NCBI GenBank assembly: GCA_016792935.1 | Contig: JAEUJS010000624.1 | Span: 1 to 51,364 of the forward strand | Length of the DNA: 51,364 nucleotides | Direction of reading: 5' to 3' | Origin: Archangium sp. | GTDB taxonomy: Bacteria; Myxococcota; Myxococcia; Myxococcales; Myxococcaceae | Shown: piece after piece, positions 50,849 to 51,364 of the stretch | Layout of the letters: the number at the start of each line of letters is the position of its first letter | How positions within the stretch are numbered: position 1 is the first letter of the stretch | Notes under the pieces: model-generated | Told to the model about the DNA's origin: nothing | Database searches by the model: none | What the model saw: only the letters and a program-made list of their open reading frames with translations | Position numbers and translations under genes: made by a program

Positions 50849-51364
50849 TCACTTCCGCGGGGTCACGAGTTCCTTGCTCGACGGATTCCACGCGCAGCCC
50901 GGCATCGCCGCACGGCACGCGGCCTCGAAGTCCTTGCTCACTTCGAACGAGGACTCCTTTGCGCTGAACGACGCGACGAACGAAGGAGGCAACCAGTCGA
51001 GCTGGCTGGTGAGCGCCTGCGCCGTCTCGTCGTCACCGAACTTCGACTTCACTTCGAGCAATTCGGCGACCTGCTTCTTCGTCGCCGAGAGTCCCGCGAG
51101 TCTTCCGAGCGCATCACGCTCGGCGTTGAGCTGCTTCACCACCGCGACGATTCTCTCGCGGCGTTCGCGACACGACGAGAAACACCACGACGCGTCCGGG
51201 TGTGGAGCCGACGTCACCGGTCCAACGGTGATGGGCTTCACTTCGACGTACGCCAGCGTGACCGACCAGCCACCGGGCCCCGCGGCGACGCGGAGCACAC
51301 TGATGGCCTTCGCGCTCTCTTTCGCCGCGCGAGCGAACCGCAACGCGTCCTGCCCGGTGCCGCG
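50849..51364 (-). CDS. partial gene, unknown function (5' end outside window)
   Basis: An open frame of 171 residues runs from the right edge to a stop at 50849. No start is needed inside the window (a TTG at 51343 exists but the frame continues past it to the edge). Visible features: GPGGWSVTLAYVEVKPITVG, a WCFSSC pair, a helical middle (RIVAVVKQLNAERDALGRL, KKQVAELLEVKSKFGD) and a tail (FEAACRAAMPGCAWNPSSKE). No family recognised. The Cys suggest an exported protein. Confidence 0.6.
   Translation of the reverse strand, partial: RGTGQDALRFARAAKESAKAISVLRVAAGPGGWSVTLAYVEVKPITVGPVTSAPHPDASWCFSSCRERRERIVAVVKQLNAERDALGRLAGLSATKKQVAELLEVKSKFGDDETAQALTSQLDWLPPSFVASFSAKESSFEVSKDFEAACRAAMPGCAWNPSSKELVTPRK

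Overview
The window is GC-rich and densely packed with genes on both strands. It looks like a chromosomal segment from a member of the Myxococcota (myxobacteria and relatives). The grounds are two Ser/Thr kinases of the myxobacterial kind (one with PEGA repeats, one with a helical/TPR-like tail), many predicted lipoproteins and secreted proteins with long Gly/Thr or Pro/Ala linkers, a TIGR02996 protein, a VIT-VWA protein, a pentaheme cytochrome and an RHS polymorphic toxin. I saw no rRNA, tRNA, CRISPR array, phage module or complete insertion sequence. Species cannot be fixed from this sequence.

Layout. 75-1547 (-): an RsuA-type pseudouridine synthase followed by a TetR regulator, divergent from a PEGA-domain kinase (1620-3458 +). 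3470-8921 (-): a run of four envelope genes dominated by a 1258-aa DUF3857/transglutaminase-like lipoprotein. 8952-11793 (+): a collagen-like lipoprotein and a lipoprotein alpha/beta hydrolase whose 3' end overlaps a convergent ParE-type toxin-antitoxin pair (11787-12343 -) with its own operator palindrome. 12493-18318 (+): two tandem DUF4139 (MuiA-like) proteins translationally coupled to a membrane-anchored SGNH hydrolase. 18362-20368 (-): a large lipoprotein with a glycosidase-like look, then the only long gene-poor stretch (20369-20804). 20805-23584 (-): an unknown membrane-anchored protein, a START/SRPBCC protein and a di-iron ferritin-like protein, with a divergent LysR gene at 23671.

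24588-30127 (-): a tight five-gene run in transcription order of 119-aa unknown, VWA protein, TIGR02996 protein, 145-aa secreted protein and a second SGNH hydrolase paralogous to the first. 30219-32479: a membrane protein, an OmpA-like protein ending back-to-back with it, and a basic/acidic pair of small proteins. 32721-37778: a second kinase divergent from a lipoprotein with a GGGTT minisatellite linker and six InlB-type repeats. 37800-40083 (-): a three-gene overlapping operon of two LytR_C-like proteins and a five-heme cytochrome c. 40165-47477 (+) is the most accessory-looking part: a secreted unknown, a small Cys-rich lipoprotein, a 1798-aa RHS protein with a low-GC metallopeptidase-like toxin tip (HELGH), then a second Cys-rich lipoprotein lacking an ordinary start codon and a broken tandem copy of its tail. 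The window ends with a VIT/VWA/DUF2135-like protein, an internally deleted Uma2 pseudogene and a partial gene running off the right edge.

The strongest unexplained signals are: (1) a 26-bp palindromic element present twice with one mismatch, inside two unrelated protein-coding genes 29 kb apart and in opposite orientation; (2) the RHS tip cassette with duplicated Cys-rich lipoprotein remnants; (3) an over-represented 10-bp palindrome, GCTGATCAGC. All gene functions are inferred from motifs by eye; no database search was possible.
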